Of a stretch of DNA of 64,000 nucleotides, positions 1-19,629 are shown piece after piece. The stretch comes from Anthopleura xanthogrammica (lineage: Eukaryota > Cnidaria > Anthozoa > Actiniaria > Actiniidae). The translations under genes and the position numbers were made by a program. The stretch is from assembly GCA_964019055.1 (NCBI GenBank), contig OZ025223.1, forward strand, positions 2,833,625 through 2,897,624, written 5' to 3'. The notes under the pieces were generated by a model. The model ran no database searches and was not told the origin of the DNA. It worked only from the letters and a program-made list of their open reading frames with translations. The stretch's first letter is position 1. Every line of letters begins with the position of its first letter.

Positions 1-399
1 CGATCTCTGCAACCATGGAAGATAAAAAGACCGAGTCATTTTATCATCCATGCTGCAACACAGAACATTGCACGCGGAGTGGTGACTTAGTATGAGCAGC
101 ATAAATTCACTCTGCAACTTGCAACGCAGCAATGTTGCGCGACAAGTTGCAGGCGTTTGTTGCTCGTATTTAGAAATATATTATTTCTAATTATAGAGAA
201 AAACGTTTACGCATGCGTGCCTTTCAGCACGCTGTCCAAGAATTTACAAGAATTTACAAGAATTTACAAGAATTTACAATTAAGAGTTTTAGTGAGAAAG
301 TAAATGCTTGTTTTCTCCAAGTATACAAAAAAGTTCGCGGGTATACTTTTGTGAGACCAAGATACTGTATTAATAAAGACACTATGAAAAAATTAGCCC
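1..399. other. No gene seen; short 10-bp tandem repeat
   Basis: No exon with convincing splice sites or family similarity was seen here. Four copies of the 10-mer AAGAATTTAC lie at about 238-278. The stretch probably lies in an intron of, or upstream of, the nucleotidase gene whose last exons begin at 1448. Confidence 0.4.
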
Positions 400-1141
400 T
401 AAGGCAATGGGCTCGCGCACTCGTGCGCATCTTTCTGCGCATTTTTTTTTATTATTTAGAATTGTATAATATATTGACCAAAATGTGAAACAATACACTG
501 TATTTATATAACTTGACAATTAGTCGCATGGCAGTCATTTTGTGTATGTTCGATGACTCGAGGCATGCGCGACAAAACCCATGGATTGGGCTACCTGTGT
601 GCTTTCCGTTTGTCGCTCTTCATTTTGCGTTGCTTTACGACTTATATCTTGTAAATGAATACGGTGACCTATACAATTTTTTCCTGAATTCGATGTCTTT
701 TAACTAAAGCTAGTACATATCGAAAAAAAAAAAATCTATCGGTTTGTTTTCGAGAAAATCGTGAAACATCATCTAAAAAAGACTTGACATTCGCACGTAA
801 TTTCGACTGTTTTTCAAGTTGGAAATGTCAAAACTTAGCATTTTTCCTGAACTTTGTGACATTAAACTGTTTTTCAAGGAAGTTTATTTACTTTAGTACC
901 TCTGAAAGCCTCTGTTTTTCATATTGCAGCCACCAGAATTAAACTAGACGTAATACTTTGAGAAGCGTTGTTTTCGTTCTAGACTCGCTGGGGAGTGCCG
1001 TGTTCAAGCTAACATAGCGCAAAATCTATGTCGATGACCCCCGATTTTTGTTGTTGTTCTGTTTTTTCCATCTCAAAAACTATCTATATGCAAAATTATA
1101 GGAAAATCTATCGGTTAAATTTGCGCGAGCCCATTGCCTTA
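400..1141. mobile_element. 742-bp element with perfect 19-bp terminal inverted repeats
   Basis: The ends TAAGGCAATGGGCTCGCGC (400-418) and its exact reverse complement (1123-1141) bracket AT-rich, non-coding DNA. The outermost TA on each side would suit a TA target duplication (Tc1/mariner-like), but this is inference. No transposase is seen, so it would be non-autonomous. Confidence 0.5.
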
Positions 1142-1447
1142 AGTTTTAAGAACTGACTTTAAGTTTTGGCATTTTGTAAAGACTATTCTTCAGGGAAGTG
1201 TGAAAGTCAGATTTGCATATTTTTACGATTAGCACGAAGACGCTTTTGACTAATTTGCATACGGACTTAGAGCATGCGCAGACGTTTCTCACGCGTGTCA
1301 TTTCCGCGCATAGTAAAGCTCAAATTGTGTTACCATGGTAGTGTAAGAAAAAAACCTCAGTGCAACTATCTCGAACATTATGTTTTTGTTGTTGTTGTTG
1401 TTGTTGTTTTTATATTGAACATTATTTATTCTTTGTTTACTTGATAG

Positions 1448-3185
1448 ATTACATCACTTATGGTCATGTGTACAACAGTTTACCGTACAACAATACATAT
1501 GACCTTGTAGAACTGAAGGGTATTGACCTCAAAGCTGTACTGGAATATTCGGTCTCTACATACGACACTCTGAATCCTCAGTCAACGTTTCTACAAGTAT
1601 CAGGTAAGACTTTAGTAGCACAAGCAAATCTGCGAATAGACCTCTTTACCTTCGTTGTTTGTTGTGCCCATTTCAGACCACGTGATGCCACTCTTGGGAG
1701 TTGATTCTTTCATGTGTAAATATTTTAACAAAAGAACATTTCTCAAGGGAATGTCATGTGGTCTGAAATGGGCAATTTGTATACGAAGGTAAAGAGGTCT
1801 ATTAAGGTGGCCCTCACCTATTGATTCGTTTGATGGACATGAATTTCAATCGCGTCTTTTTGCGTCAAAACTTTATCCGATTTCCGAGAAATTTGCAGTC
1901 AACTAAAATCTAGTCCTTAGAAGCTGCAAGGTCTACTTGGCGCTAAACTTGCTTTGATGCAAAAAGACGCGATTGAAATTCATGCCAGTTAAACAAATTA
2001 ATAGTTGCGAGCCACCTTAACTACAATCACAAGTAAAAGACAGGTCCTAGTTAGAAAATAGTACTCACTGCATGGTATACAGCGTAGACAAGAAAAACAT
2101 AGCTAAAAAGCTCCCGAAAGTAAATAATGACCTATAAAGAGTCTATCGTGAGTACGCTGTTTACACAGGGGAGGAGAATGTTTTCAGGTGGATCCAAGAA
2201 CGTCATGATCAGGCACCGTCACTATAGACCCCTTGGAGCACGTCGGAATGCCGCTCAGTTTGGAGGACAAATCAATAGGTTCCAATTCTCAGGAGATTTA
2301 AAGGGGCACTTGGATGAAAACGCCTCATATTTTGAAAGTCCGAATAGTTCAAGTATTTAAGAATGATATGACTCAATCATGATTATGAAAACCAGATTGG
2401 CAAACATTTTAGCCTGGGAGGCACTCGCAGTTGAGAAATTTTGGTTTAAAAACTAAAAGAACAATAGGGTTGAGTAAATGACGTCATTTACTCACAATTT
2501 AGATGCTGAAAAAAATATATAATTTTTATTCGCGAATTTTGACTGTGAAGAAAATATGTTGCTTGGCTACTATTGGGACTATATAGATAAGTTTAACCAA
2601 GTTTCAAGGCATTTCCAATTTTCATCGATTTTCATCCAAGTGCCCCTTTAAATCTTCTGTTTTGTCCTCCAAATTGAGCTGCTTTGACGTCACATGCAAG
2701 GGGTCTCCTCAAACCGCTCCGCCTCCATTGGTACAAAGGAGTAACAAAGTTAGTCAACGTGTACATCATTTTTGTTATTACTATCTTCAGGTCTTCGTGT
2801 ACAGTATGATGTTTCGAAGCCTTCTGGCCAACGAGTCGTAAGCGTCAAAGTGCGCTGTTCTGCGTGCCGTGAGCCCGTCTACCTTCCCCTCAGGGATGAT
2901 ACAGTATACAAGATCGTTGCGCCCTCCTATTACGTCAAGGGAGGTGGTGGATATACCGTCCTGAACGAGAGAAAACTGTCCCGTGTATTAGGGAGCCACG
3001 AATTAGATATCTTGGCATTTTATCTGCAGGCGCATGATCTTGTAGCAACAGGAATTGAAGGCAGAATAACTTTTGTGGGGCGTGGAAGTACCAAGAGTAA
3101 TGGGTCTATTGCCCGCATCGAGTCTATCTTGGTTATTGGCATGGTAATCATTGCAAAGATAGCTTTGCTTGTGCAGATATTGTAA
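1448..3185 (+). CDS. NT5E: Ecto-5'-nucleotidase (CD73-like), C-terminal two exons (5' end outside window)
   Basis: Exons are 1448-1603 and 2791-3185, joined in phase 1 (donor CAG|GTAAGA, acceptor CTTCAG|GT). The first encodes the start of the 5'-nucleotidase C-terminal domain (TYDLVELKG, then FLQVSG). The second carries LRVQYDVSKPSG, a Cys-x2-Cys pair, a Gly-rich GGGGY loop and EGRITF. It ends in a hydrophobic tail after a small-residue stretch, as expected for a GPI-anchor signal. The family hydrolyses extracellular AMP to adenosine at the cell surface. The metal-binding N-terminal domain is outside the window. As I recall, the human enzyme stacks the adenine between two Phe residues of this domain; the apparent counterparts here are Tyr (in TYDL and GGGGY). 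The intron holds several inverted-repeat elements. Which exact family paralogue this is remains open. Confidence 0.88.
1635..1803. mobile_element. Foldback element in the nucleotidase intron
   Basis: AATAGACCTCTTTACCTTCG and TGCCCATTTCAGACCAC on the left match, inverted, GTGGTCTGAAATGGGCA and CGAAGGTAAAGAGGTCTATT on the right. A relative of the right arm (ATGTGGTCTGAAATGGG) occurs near 46332 and a weaker one near 23484, so this is a dispersed family. Confidence 0.6.
1802..2020. mobile_element. TTAA-flanked inverted-repeat element (piggyBac-like MITE)
   Basis: It begins TTAAGGTGGC and ends GCCACCTTAA, and long inner arms pair (ATGAATTTCAATCGCGTCTT with AAGACGCGATTGAAATTCAT). TTAA target duplication is characteristic of piggyBac. 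It shares its first bases with the end of the preceding foldback. No coding sequence. Confidence 0.65.
2225..2706. mobile_element. MITE family A copy, split by a family B insertion
   Basis: Outer ends TAGACCCCTTG...CAAGGGGTCT with inner arms around TTTGGAGGACAA / TTGTCCTCCAAA. Other copies lie at 9830-9912, 17095-17213, 30022-30100 and 63267-63401, plus a fragment near 48250. Comparison with the uninterrupted copies shows an insertion at 2298-2651. Confidence 0.75.
2298..2651. mobile_element. MITE family B (TTAA-flanked), nested in family A
   Basis: It starts TTAAAGGGGCACTTGGATGA and ends TCCAAGTGCCCCTTTAA, with TTAA at both borders. A second, highly similar full copy is at 33184-33537. The interior is non-coding and includes a TGACGTCATTTACTCA motif in both copies. 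Confidence 0.75.
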
Positions 3186-3340
3186 ACGTATTTTTAAGTT
3201 TGTGATTAGAGATTTCGTATAGACTTATTGTACGTCCTATACACTGTATATTACTACATCCATATGCAAAAACTTTGACCCTTGACTGCCGAGACTACGA
3301 GAAAAAGTATGTACACACTCAAGGTCCTGTTACACTGTGC

Positions 3341-3346
3341 AATAAA
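3341..3346 (+). terminator. Polyadenylation signal of the nucleotidase gene
   Basis: AATAAA lies about 156 bases after the stop codon of the nucleotidase. Confidence 0.6.
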
Positions 3347-4671
3347 AAATCAGTTGATTGACGTTTTTTCTTGATAACCGTAAACAACAAAATATCACGT
3401 GACATAGGTCATGTGGTCAGGTTAGACGCCTGACAGCTTCTAGCTTAAGTGAAATACGGCAAGGTTTTTATATAACTTGAACTCAAGGAACCCACGTTTA
3501 AGACTTGAATAAATGCTTACATGTCTGTTCTCCTCAAATAACAGTATTTTAAAATTCAACAAGAAAGCATTTATCATTTTTTGTAATTTTAAGTGAAGAC
3601 ATTGCAACGAATGAAAAAACAAACATGGCGGATACACTACTTTGCTAATACAAATTTTCTCTCGTTCCAGTTTACTCAGGGGGCAAAATGGTGTTGCACG
3701 GCCGCATTTTGTCTCATTAATTCAAAACATTTGCCCCCGACTCATGTTTTGACTGGTCTACCACAGGTAGCCTGCGTCACATCCGGACAAACTACGGTTA
3801 AGTCCGTCTCAAACACAATTAACCGTAGTTTGTCCGGATGTGACGTACGGTTAATCACAGGTAGCCTAGTAAAAAAGCCAATTACTTCGGTTTATCCCAT
3901 CATGTGGTTTTTGTTTGGCTAGTAGTGCATAGGCTTTTTACTCAAAACAAGACACGCATGATATAAACTGCTTCCCCTTGACGAGGCGTTTCTACTTCAA
4001 ATTGTATACATCGACTGCCGACGACTCTAAATCCGATTCCGATTCGACGCAAGTGAAAACCATTCTTAAAAGCTTTCTTCTTTCAACAAACAAGGTAAAC
4101 TATACTTCAAAATGTTCATTGATTGTACTTTTTCTTCTTTAACATAAAGAAAGAAACAGTTACGTAGCCCGAGTGAAGAGTTAGTGGGCTGTGACTTCAT
4201 AAAGCCTTTAGGAGTGAACGGTTGAAACGTGCTTTGATATGGCCTTCAAGAGAACTTGAATTTTCATATTATATTGAATAATGTCTCTACGAATGTTATT
4301 TGGTAGTTAAGGAACAATTTGGTAATGAAATATTGGTGTGAAATTGTGTTTTTGAGACGTTTAAAAATTTGCCTCGCTATCCGTGTGGGAATTAAGGTGT
4401 ACCAACAGCGCCTACAAAACATTGGATTGAATTCGCACCAACCCTCACTTTGAGCTCCATATCTCCGAAACACCCAAACTCTCGGAAAATTGACGTTGAG
4501 AAAACGCTTTTTCAATAAATTTGTTTTCATTTGATGTTTTGGTGAAAATGTTATGTCCAAGCTATTGATAGTTTGCTACCACGTGCTCTTTGCTGGTGCC
4601 AGAATATTTTTCGGCACCAATCAAGAAAAACAATCCCTATACTCATGTAGAATACAACTAAAGACTCAATA
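3347..4671. other. Intergenic stretch with inverted repeats, no gene seen
   Basis: Holds a truncated copy (about 3639-3735) of the family whose full copy is at 8190-8345. It is followed by a foldback (about 3768-3866) with arms GTAGCCTG / CATCCGGACAAACTACGGTTA. The open frames here have no splice support or recognisable family. Confidence 0.5.
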
Positions 4672-4932
4672 ATGTCCTTTAAGTGTATTAACGGGCTTGC
4701 ACCGCCATACCTGTGTGAGTTATTTCGTAAGCGTAATGCAATCCACGATCGCGACACCCGAAATAAGGAGTTACTGCACATTCCCTTATGTAAAACGAAA
4801 TCTAGTCAGCGCAGTTTCCATTATAGAGCAGTAGGCATATGGAACAACATAGATGATGAATTAAAGCAGTTAACTTTAAGAACCTTCAAGAAAAAACTGA
4901 GAAATGACATGCTAGAAAACTATTTTACATAA
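4672..4932 (+). pseudogene. 3' end of a non-LTR retrotransposon reverse-transcriptase ORF
   Basis: The 86 codons read as the C-terminal tail after the polymerase domain of LINE-type reverse transcriptases. They run in the order KCINGLAPPYLCELF, TRN, LHIPLCKT, QRSFHYRAVGIWNNI, LRTFKKKLRNDM. Everything upstream is out of frame or missing, so this is a 5'-truncated dead copy. It is followed about 150 bases later by a TATG microsatellite, which may have grown from the element's 3' end. Confidence 0.75.
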
Positions 4933-5086
4933 TTTATATCTCTAAGAATTTCAAGCTTTTAAATTTAGATAAGTGATATATTATAGATTTTAGATTTTAA
5001 TTCTCTGTCTTATATTCGTTAGTTTTATCTAAATTATTATATTTTTGTGAATTAGTATTGAAAAGCCCTATGGGGAATACTGAATA

Positions 5087-5309
5087 ATGTATGTATGTAT
5101 GTATGTACGTACGTACGTACGTATGTATGTATGTATGTACGTACGTACGTACGTACGTATGCATGTATGCATGTATGTATGTATGTATGTATGTATGTAT
5201 GTATGTATGTATGTATGTATGTATGTATGTATGTATGTATGTATGTATGTATGTATGTATGTATGTATGTATGTATGTATGTATGTATGTATGTATGTAT
5301 GTATGTATG

Positions 5310-5340
<31 letters not shown>

Positions 5341-5405
5341 GTAAGTATGTATGTATGTATGTATGCATGCATGTATGCATGCATGTATGCATGCATGCAT
5401 GCATG
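5087..5405. repeat. TATG tetranucleotide microsatellite with TACG and GCATG variants
   Basis: About 320 bases of (TATG)n with patches of TACG near the left end and GCATGCATG at the right end. All six frames stay open only because the unit lacks stops in some frames; none is a gene. Confidence 0.97.
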
Positions 5406-5629
5406 TAACTATGAATACAACTCTGAGCAAAAAATTGGAGCAATAATAGCATTTCTGAAACGAACTATGGACGAAGTTTCCGATTTTTTAGTGTAAATGA
5501 ATGGCTTGTGGATATCTGAAGTCCACCATAATGACGGCCAAAATTTCAAAAAATCCCATCGTTTTAGCTGATCTCATGATTTCAAATTTTATAGTTTTTC
5601 CACAGATATCCTCAAGATAAGTTTTTACA

Positions 5630-6724
5630 ATGGACTTGAACAATTCAACACAAAACAATTACACATTCACACGGACATTATCGACATTGCCAATCCCAGT
5701 TCATACTGCAATAACCTTGTATTCTATTCTACTTGTCTGGTCTCTGCTTGGTAACGTACTCGTTATCGCTGTCGTGTATTGCAATCAAAACTTAAAGACG
5801 AATATGAACTACTTGATTGTCAATATGGCTGTGTCAGACTTGCTCGTTCCCTTGGTAGCAATGCCATGGGCGATTTCGGTATATGTAGGACGACCCTGGG
5901 AGTGGTTAGTTGACGGTCCTCTTGGTGATGCTCTCTGTAAACTGGTTCCTTTCCTCTCTTATGTATCAACACCTGTATCAACTATCAGTCTGGCCATCAT
6001 TGCTTTCCAAAGATTTATCGCTGTTGTTTACCCAACTCGAAGACAGATTTCCAGATGTAAAATAAGATGCATTGCGATCTCTCTCCCTTGGATCGTAGCC
6101 ATGGCCCTCTTTTCTCCATGCTTTTACACCTATCGCCTGACAAGTGAATGGGGCTACACGATCTGCGACTATTCATGGTCACCAGCATTTGAGCGTTGGC
6201 CAGCTGAAACGATATTCTATACCATACAAACAGCAGTGGGCTTTGTTATTCCTTTGATCCTTATCATAGTATTTGCGGTGTTGGTATATAAACTACGTGA
6301 TTTAAGTTTGAACAATGTTATGGACTTGAATGAACCAGAAACGGTACGTTCACAAGACAGACGAATATTCGGCATGTTATTAACTATAATTATAATGTTT
6401 ATTATCTGTTGGTTTCCTTATTATATAATGATCTTAATACTCGAGGTCTATTACGAAACCCCAAATCCTTCAATAATAGTTGATTTTGACATTGTAAGAA
6501 GAATGAACTTTGTAGTTTGGTATATGCTGGACCTTCTAGCAGCAATCAATCCTTTTATCTATTTTCTGTTTCTGAGAGACTTTAGACAAGGATTGAAAAG
6601 TCTTTGCTGCAGGAAAACTGCATCAGCAAATGAACTGATATCTAGGCGACCCTCAATAACAGATGGAGATGATAACCAGGACTTGACATGTACACCACTT
6701 CACATCAATACCACTTCAGTCTAG
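5630..6724 (+). CDS. Class A (rhodopsin-like) G-protein-coupled receptor, single exon
   Basis: A 364-residue intronless ORF with the seven-helix layout of a small-ligand or neuropeptide-type receptor. The N-terminus has NxS/T glycosylation sites. TM1 has GNVLVIAVV, TM2 NMAVSDLLVPL, and TM3 starts after a conserved Cys (LCKLVPFLSY). TM6 has CWFPYY and TM7 NPFIYF, followed by a CC-containing tail. The usual D/E-R-Y at the end of TM3 is QRF (FQRFIAVVYP), which is unusual and may affect basal activity. The best guess is a cnidarian member of the broad neuropeptide-like receptors; the ligand cannot be told. The start at 5630 precedes the glycosylated N-terminus and matches the family length. The last 30 or so codons are copied downstream (see 6640-7905). 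Confidence 0.9.
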   Translation: MDLNNSTQNNYTFTRTLSTLPIPVHTAITLYSILLVWSLLGNVLVIAVVYCNQNLKTNMNYLIVNMAVSDLLVPLVAMPWAISVYVGRPWEWLVDGPLGDALCKLVPFLSYVSTPVSTISLAIIAFQRFIAVVYPTRRQISRCKIRCIAISLPWIVAMALFSPCFYTYRLTSEWGYTICDYSWSPAFERWPAETIFYTIQTAVGFVIPLILIIVFAVLVYKLRDLSLNNVMDLNEPETVRSQDRRIFGMLLTIIIMFIICWFPYYIMILILEVYYETPNPSIIVDFDIVRRMNFVVWYMLDLLAAINPFIYFLFLRDFRQGLKSLCCRKTASANELISRRPSITDGDDNQDLTCTPLHINTTSV

Positions 6725-7905
6725 GATGAACATCAACACTAGATGCACCAGAACACCAAGTGGAGATAGTAACCAGCACCCAACATGTACACCACTTCAA
6801 ATCAATACCACTTCAGTCTAGGATGAACATCAACACTGGGTGGAGAGAGTAACCAGGACCCAACATGTACACCACCTTCTTCCTGCAACAAGTTAACAGT
6901 TACTCCAACTGCTCTAGCTCTCTCCATGGTGCTCGTACTTGTAAAAAAGGATTGAAAATTCTTTGCTGCAGGAAAACTGCATCAGCAAATGAACTGATAT
7001 CTAGGCGACCCTCAATAACAGATGGAGATGATAACCAGGACTTGACATGTACACCACTTCACATCAATACCACTTCAGTCTAGGATGAACATCAACACTA
7101 GATGCACCAGAACACCAGGTGGAGATAGTAACCAGCACCCAACATGTACACCACTTCACATCAATACCACTTCAGTCTAGGATGAACATCAACACTAGAT
7201 GACCCAGAACACCGGGTGGAGATAGTAACCAGGACACAACATGTACACCACCTCACATCAGTACCACTTCAGTCTAGGATGAACATCAACACTAGATGCA
7301 CCAGACAACCAGGTGGAGATAGTAACCAGGACCCAACATGTACATCGCCTCCCATCAATACCACTTCAGTCTAGGAAGAACACCAACACTAGATGACCCA
7401 AAACACGGGGGGAGATAGTAACCAGGACCCAACATGTACACCACCTCACATCAGTACCACTTCAGTCTAGGATGAACATCAACACTAGATGCACCAGACA
7501 ACCAGGTGGAGATAGTAACCAGGACCCAACATGTACATCGCCTCCCATCAATACCACTTCAGTCTAGGAAGAACACCAACACTAGATGACCCAAAACACG
7601 GGGGGAGATAGTAACCAGGACCCAACATGTACACCACCTCACATCAGTACCACTTCAGTCTAGGATGAACATCAACACTAGATGCACCAGACAACCAGGT
7701 GGAGATAGCAACCAGGACACAACATGTACACCACTTCACATCAGTACCACTTCAGTCTAGGAAGAACACCAACACTAGATGACCCAGAACACCAGGTGGA
7801 GAGAGTAACCAGGACCCAACATGTACACCACCTTCTTCCTGCAACAAGTTAACAGTTACTCCAACTGCTCTAGCTCTCTCCATGGTGCTCGTACTTGTAA
7901 AAAAA
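6640..7905. repeat. 97-bp minisatellite derived from the GPCR 3' end
   Basis: The unit runs from the last receptor codons through the stop (CACTTCAGTCTAGG) and the sequence after it. Successive GGATGAAC or GGAAGAAC landmarks fall at 6724, 6821, 7083, 7180, 7277, 7374 and 7470, a spacing of 96-97 bases. Units vary at a few positions. A non-array block (CACCACCTTCTTCCTGCAAC and onward, about 100 bases) occurs twice, at about 6843-6950 and 7799-7902, so the region shows higher-order duplication. Confidence 0.9.
6946..7083 (+). pseudogene. Duplicated GPCR C-terminal tail
   Basis: Encodes KGLKILCCRKTASANEL and the rest of the receptor tail to the same stop codon, nearly identical to 6586-6724. 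It has no transmembrane helices, so it is a partial 3' duplication inside the minisatellite and not a gene. Confidence 0.85.
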
Positions 7906-8189
7906 TTCATGGGACTTACTGAAGAGGTCGCCAGGCTCAAGTTTGACACCTTTCCTAATGACTGTGTATTTTAGGTAAAATCAAGGACTAGTTCTCCGTT
8001 CCCCAAGAGGCTAGCAATTGTGACAAACTCAAATCTAAATTTTAGCTACGAGGTTAACTTCGCTGTACTTACTGACTTACTGTCCATTATGCCTAGCTGG
8101 CATGTTGGGCAAAAAAATAAAATAAATAAATAATAAAAAAAAAAAAAAAAGCTCAGTTAAGACGCTTGCTGTAAAAAGAGGCACAAGGA

Positions 8190-8345
8190 GCATAATACAT
8201 CACTTTGCAAATACAATTTTTCTCTCGTGCCAGTTTACTCAGGGGGCAAATTTGTTGAATTAACGAGACAAAATGTGGCCGTGCTACACCATTTTGCCCC
8301 CTGAGTAAACTGGAACGAGAGAAAATTTGTATTAGCAAAGTAGTG
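8190..8345. mobile_element. MITE family C with long terminal inverted repeats
   Basis: Left arm CTTTGCAAATACAATTTTTC...CAGTTTACTCAGGGGGCAAA pairs with right arm TTTGCCCCCTGAGTAAACTG...GAAAATTTGTATTAGCAAAG. A partial copy lies at about 3639-3735. An A-rich tract precedes it at 8114-8150. Confidence 0.75.
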
Positions 8346-8698
8346 AATTCAATGAAAGTTCCATTGTTTAGAAGTTAAGTAATCACTGTAAGAAGTACAA
8401 GAGTAAAAAAACGAGAGAAAATTTGTATTAGCAAAGTAGTGAATTCAATGAAAGTTCCATTGTTTAGAAGTTAAGTAATCACTGTAAGAAGTACAAGAGT
8501 AAAAAAACGAGAGAAAATTTGTATTAGCAAAGTAGTGAATTCAATGAAAGTTCCATTGTTTAGAAGTTAAGTAATCACTGTAAGAAGTACAAGAGTAAAA
8601 AAACGAGAGAAAATTTGTATTAGCAAAGTAGTGAATTCAATGAAAGTTCCATTGTTTAGAAGTTAAGTAATCACTGTAAGAAGTACAAGAGTAAAAAA
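8315..8698. repeat. 96-bp tandem repeat, four copies, starting in a MITE end
   Basis: ACGAGAGAAAATTTGTATT recurs at 8315, 8411, 8507 and 8603, an exact 96-base period with virtually no divergence. The first about 30 bases of each unit are the right terminal repeat of the family C element. Confidence 0.95.
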
Positions 8699-9829
8699 AA
8701 TTGCAATTGAATAAAATGTACATATGTATAAGTAAAAAAATGTGAAGTGCATAAGGATATAATTTTAAAGGTTAAGCTACTTCCCTCGGGACCTATATAA
8801 CTTAATGCCTCAATCTTGAATCAACACTAACTTCTCACCTTTTAGACTACTCTCATCTTCAACTTGTTAGTGGTGTGGATGTATGCCTGTGGGGTGGGAA
8901 ATCAATGTAAGAAATCATTGGGAAAAAGGAAGTTTTGAATAATAAAGTGATACACAGACTATTTTGGTATCACAAAAAATGGGAGATGTGTTATTATAGA
9001 CCTTGGTGCATTCTGGTGTACCTTGGGTATACATCTTTTGTTCATGCTTTCTATGGTGGTGTTTGTACTCAAGGTAGTCCAGAATGCATCCTGTTTATCA
9101 AACTTAAGATGAGTTCATTAATTAATTAATTATAAGTAGAGTTTTGGTTTTCATTAAAAAATCTTTAATAATACGTCGGTAAACAGGTCAGTCTCTACAG
9201 TATCGTAATAATAAGATTAGGGCTGCACGGTTCAAGCTTTAGAATTATGCATGATCATATCTTGGTTCCATATCAAATGAAAGGACTGGGGCGAAAGGAC
9301 AAAATTTACTGTTGACCAGGATGGATTTTAACACATGTAGTTGTATAATACCATTGAGCTCAACAAATACAGCCCGATTTTGAGCGAATAAACAAGAAAA
9401 TCACTGGGAAATGAAGATATTCAAGGCATCGTTTTCATGATTTGTCCTGTTCAACCCAGTCCTCTCACGATATGAAACTCAGCAATGATGGCCATTGATA
9501 ACAAGTTAACGAACTGACTAAGGTTCTTAGAACTCCTTTGTGGCATAAGTTATGTCAGAACTAAGCTTACAAAAAAAAAGGTAATTGTTGTTAAACTTGA
9601 TACCCATAATTATTTAATGTGTTTAGATTGGGTTGCATGATGGTAAGCTGACAGAATGTAGTATGTCTTGGCAATGAAAAACTATTCGTCTCTTTACAAT
9701 ACAGTTACAGCAAAATGCAGTTTGCGCTTGATACTCCAAGGCCCCTGATATATTATTGTACCCTTTTCTCTTCCAAAATATTATCTTCCATGTATTAATA
9801 CTAATATTAATAATATGCACTAATACTAA
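8699..9829. other. Intergenic, no gene seen; one foldback
   Basis: A short foldback at about 9004-9092 pairs GGTGCATTCTGGTGTACCTT with AAGGTAGTCCAGAATGCATC. Otherwise AT-rich DNA with no supported exon. Confidence 0.5.
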
Positions 9830-9912
9830 TAGACCCCTTTCACGTGACGTCAAAGCAGCTCAATTTGGAGCCCAAATTGAGATGCATTCCGACATGCTTC
9901 AAGGAGGGTCTA
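9830..9912. mobile_element. MITE family A, short internally deleted copy
   Basis: Ends TAGACCCCT and AGGGTCTA with CAGCTCAATTTGGAG / CAAATTGAG arms meeting in the middle. Confidence 0.6.
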
Positions 9913-9997
9913 TACTACATAATGCTTAGCTAAAACTATAAGATCACATTGAGGACAAGCAATAAGCAAATGTGTTTTAGTTGAATAAACATTAAAG

Positions 9998-10260
9998 GGA
10001 AAAAGAGTTCGACATATTGTACAAAATTATAGCCACTTTTCTAGGAGTAAATTTGAGACCTTTATCTTTAGCAGAGTGTACTTAAATGGAAAGACAAAAA
10101 TGGAAAGACAAAAAGGGAAAAAGATAGTTCGACATATTGTATGAAATTAAAGATACTTGTCGAGGAGTTAATTTGATCAGTTTTTCTTTAGTAAAGTGGA
10201 CCAAATTTTGTACTTCAAGTTTTGTACAAAATATAGACACTTATCTAGGAGCAGGCTTGA
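9998..10260. repeat. Degenerate ~95-120 bp repeat downstream of RBBP4
   Basis: Three diverged units share TTCGACATATTGTA...CTAGGAGTAAATTTGA...TCTTTAG. They lie just beyond the RBBP4 stop and may be in its 3' untranslated region. Confidence 0.5.
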
Positions 10261-10369
10261 CACAGTTGACAAGTCTATAGCAGTAGACCAATATGACAGA
10301 GAGTCGTGCAAGCAGGATATCTACATGATGAGATTGTGGATGTACAGGTTGTGATTGTAGAGGTATAAC

Positions 10370-19539
<9,170 letters not shown>

Positions 19540-19581
19540 TCAAAAACTTGAAAGCCAAGAAAGACAGATTATGGCGTGCGT

Positions 19582-19624
19582 ATTCCCCGCCAAATGGTAT
19601 AGCACGTGACTATGACTGGCCAAT
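19582..19624 (-). promoter_or_regulatory. RBBP4 promoter elements: E2F-like site, E-box, CCAAT box
   Basis: Within 125 bases upstream of the RBBP4 start codon lie ATTCCCCGCCAAA (19582-19594; its complement TTTGGCGGGGAAT is E2F-like), CACGTG (19603-19608) and CCAAT (19620-19624). This suits a proliferation-linked chromatin gene. The motifs are seen; their use is inferred. Confidence 0.45.
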
Positions 19625-19629
19625 CAAAG

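Noticed and set aside
4264..4560. 98-codon minus-strand ORF
   Set aside because: No recognisable family, splice context or promoter; composition like surrounding non-coding DNA.
4997..5452. Long overlapping open frames on both strands (YIHT and CMYV repeats)
   Set aside because: They are translations of the TATG microsatellite; every frame lacks stops because the unit does.
6865..7083. Separate small gene downstream of the GPCR
   Set aside because: It is a duplicated receptor tail inside a minisatellite with no independent start region.
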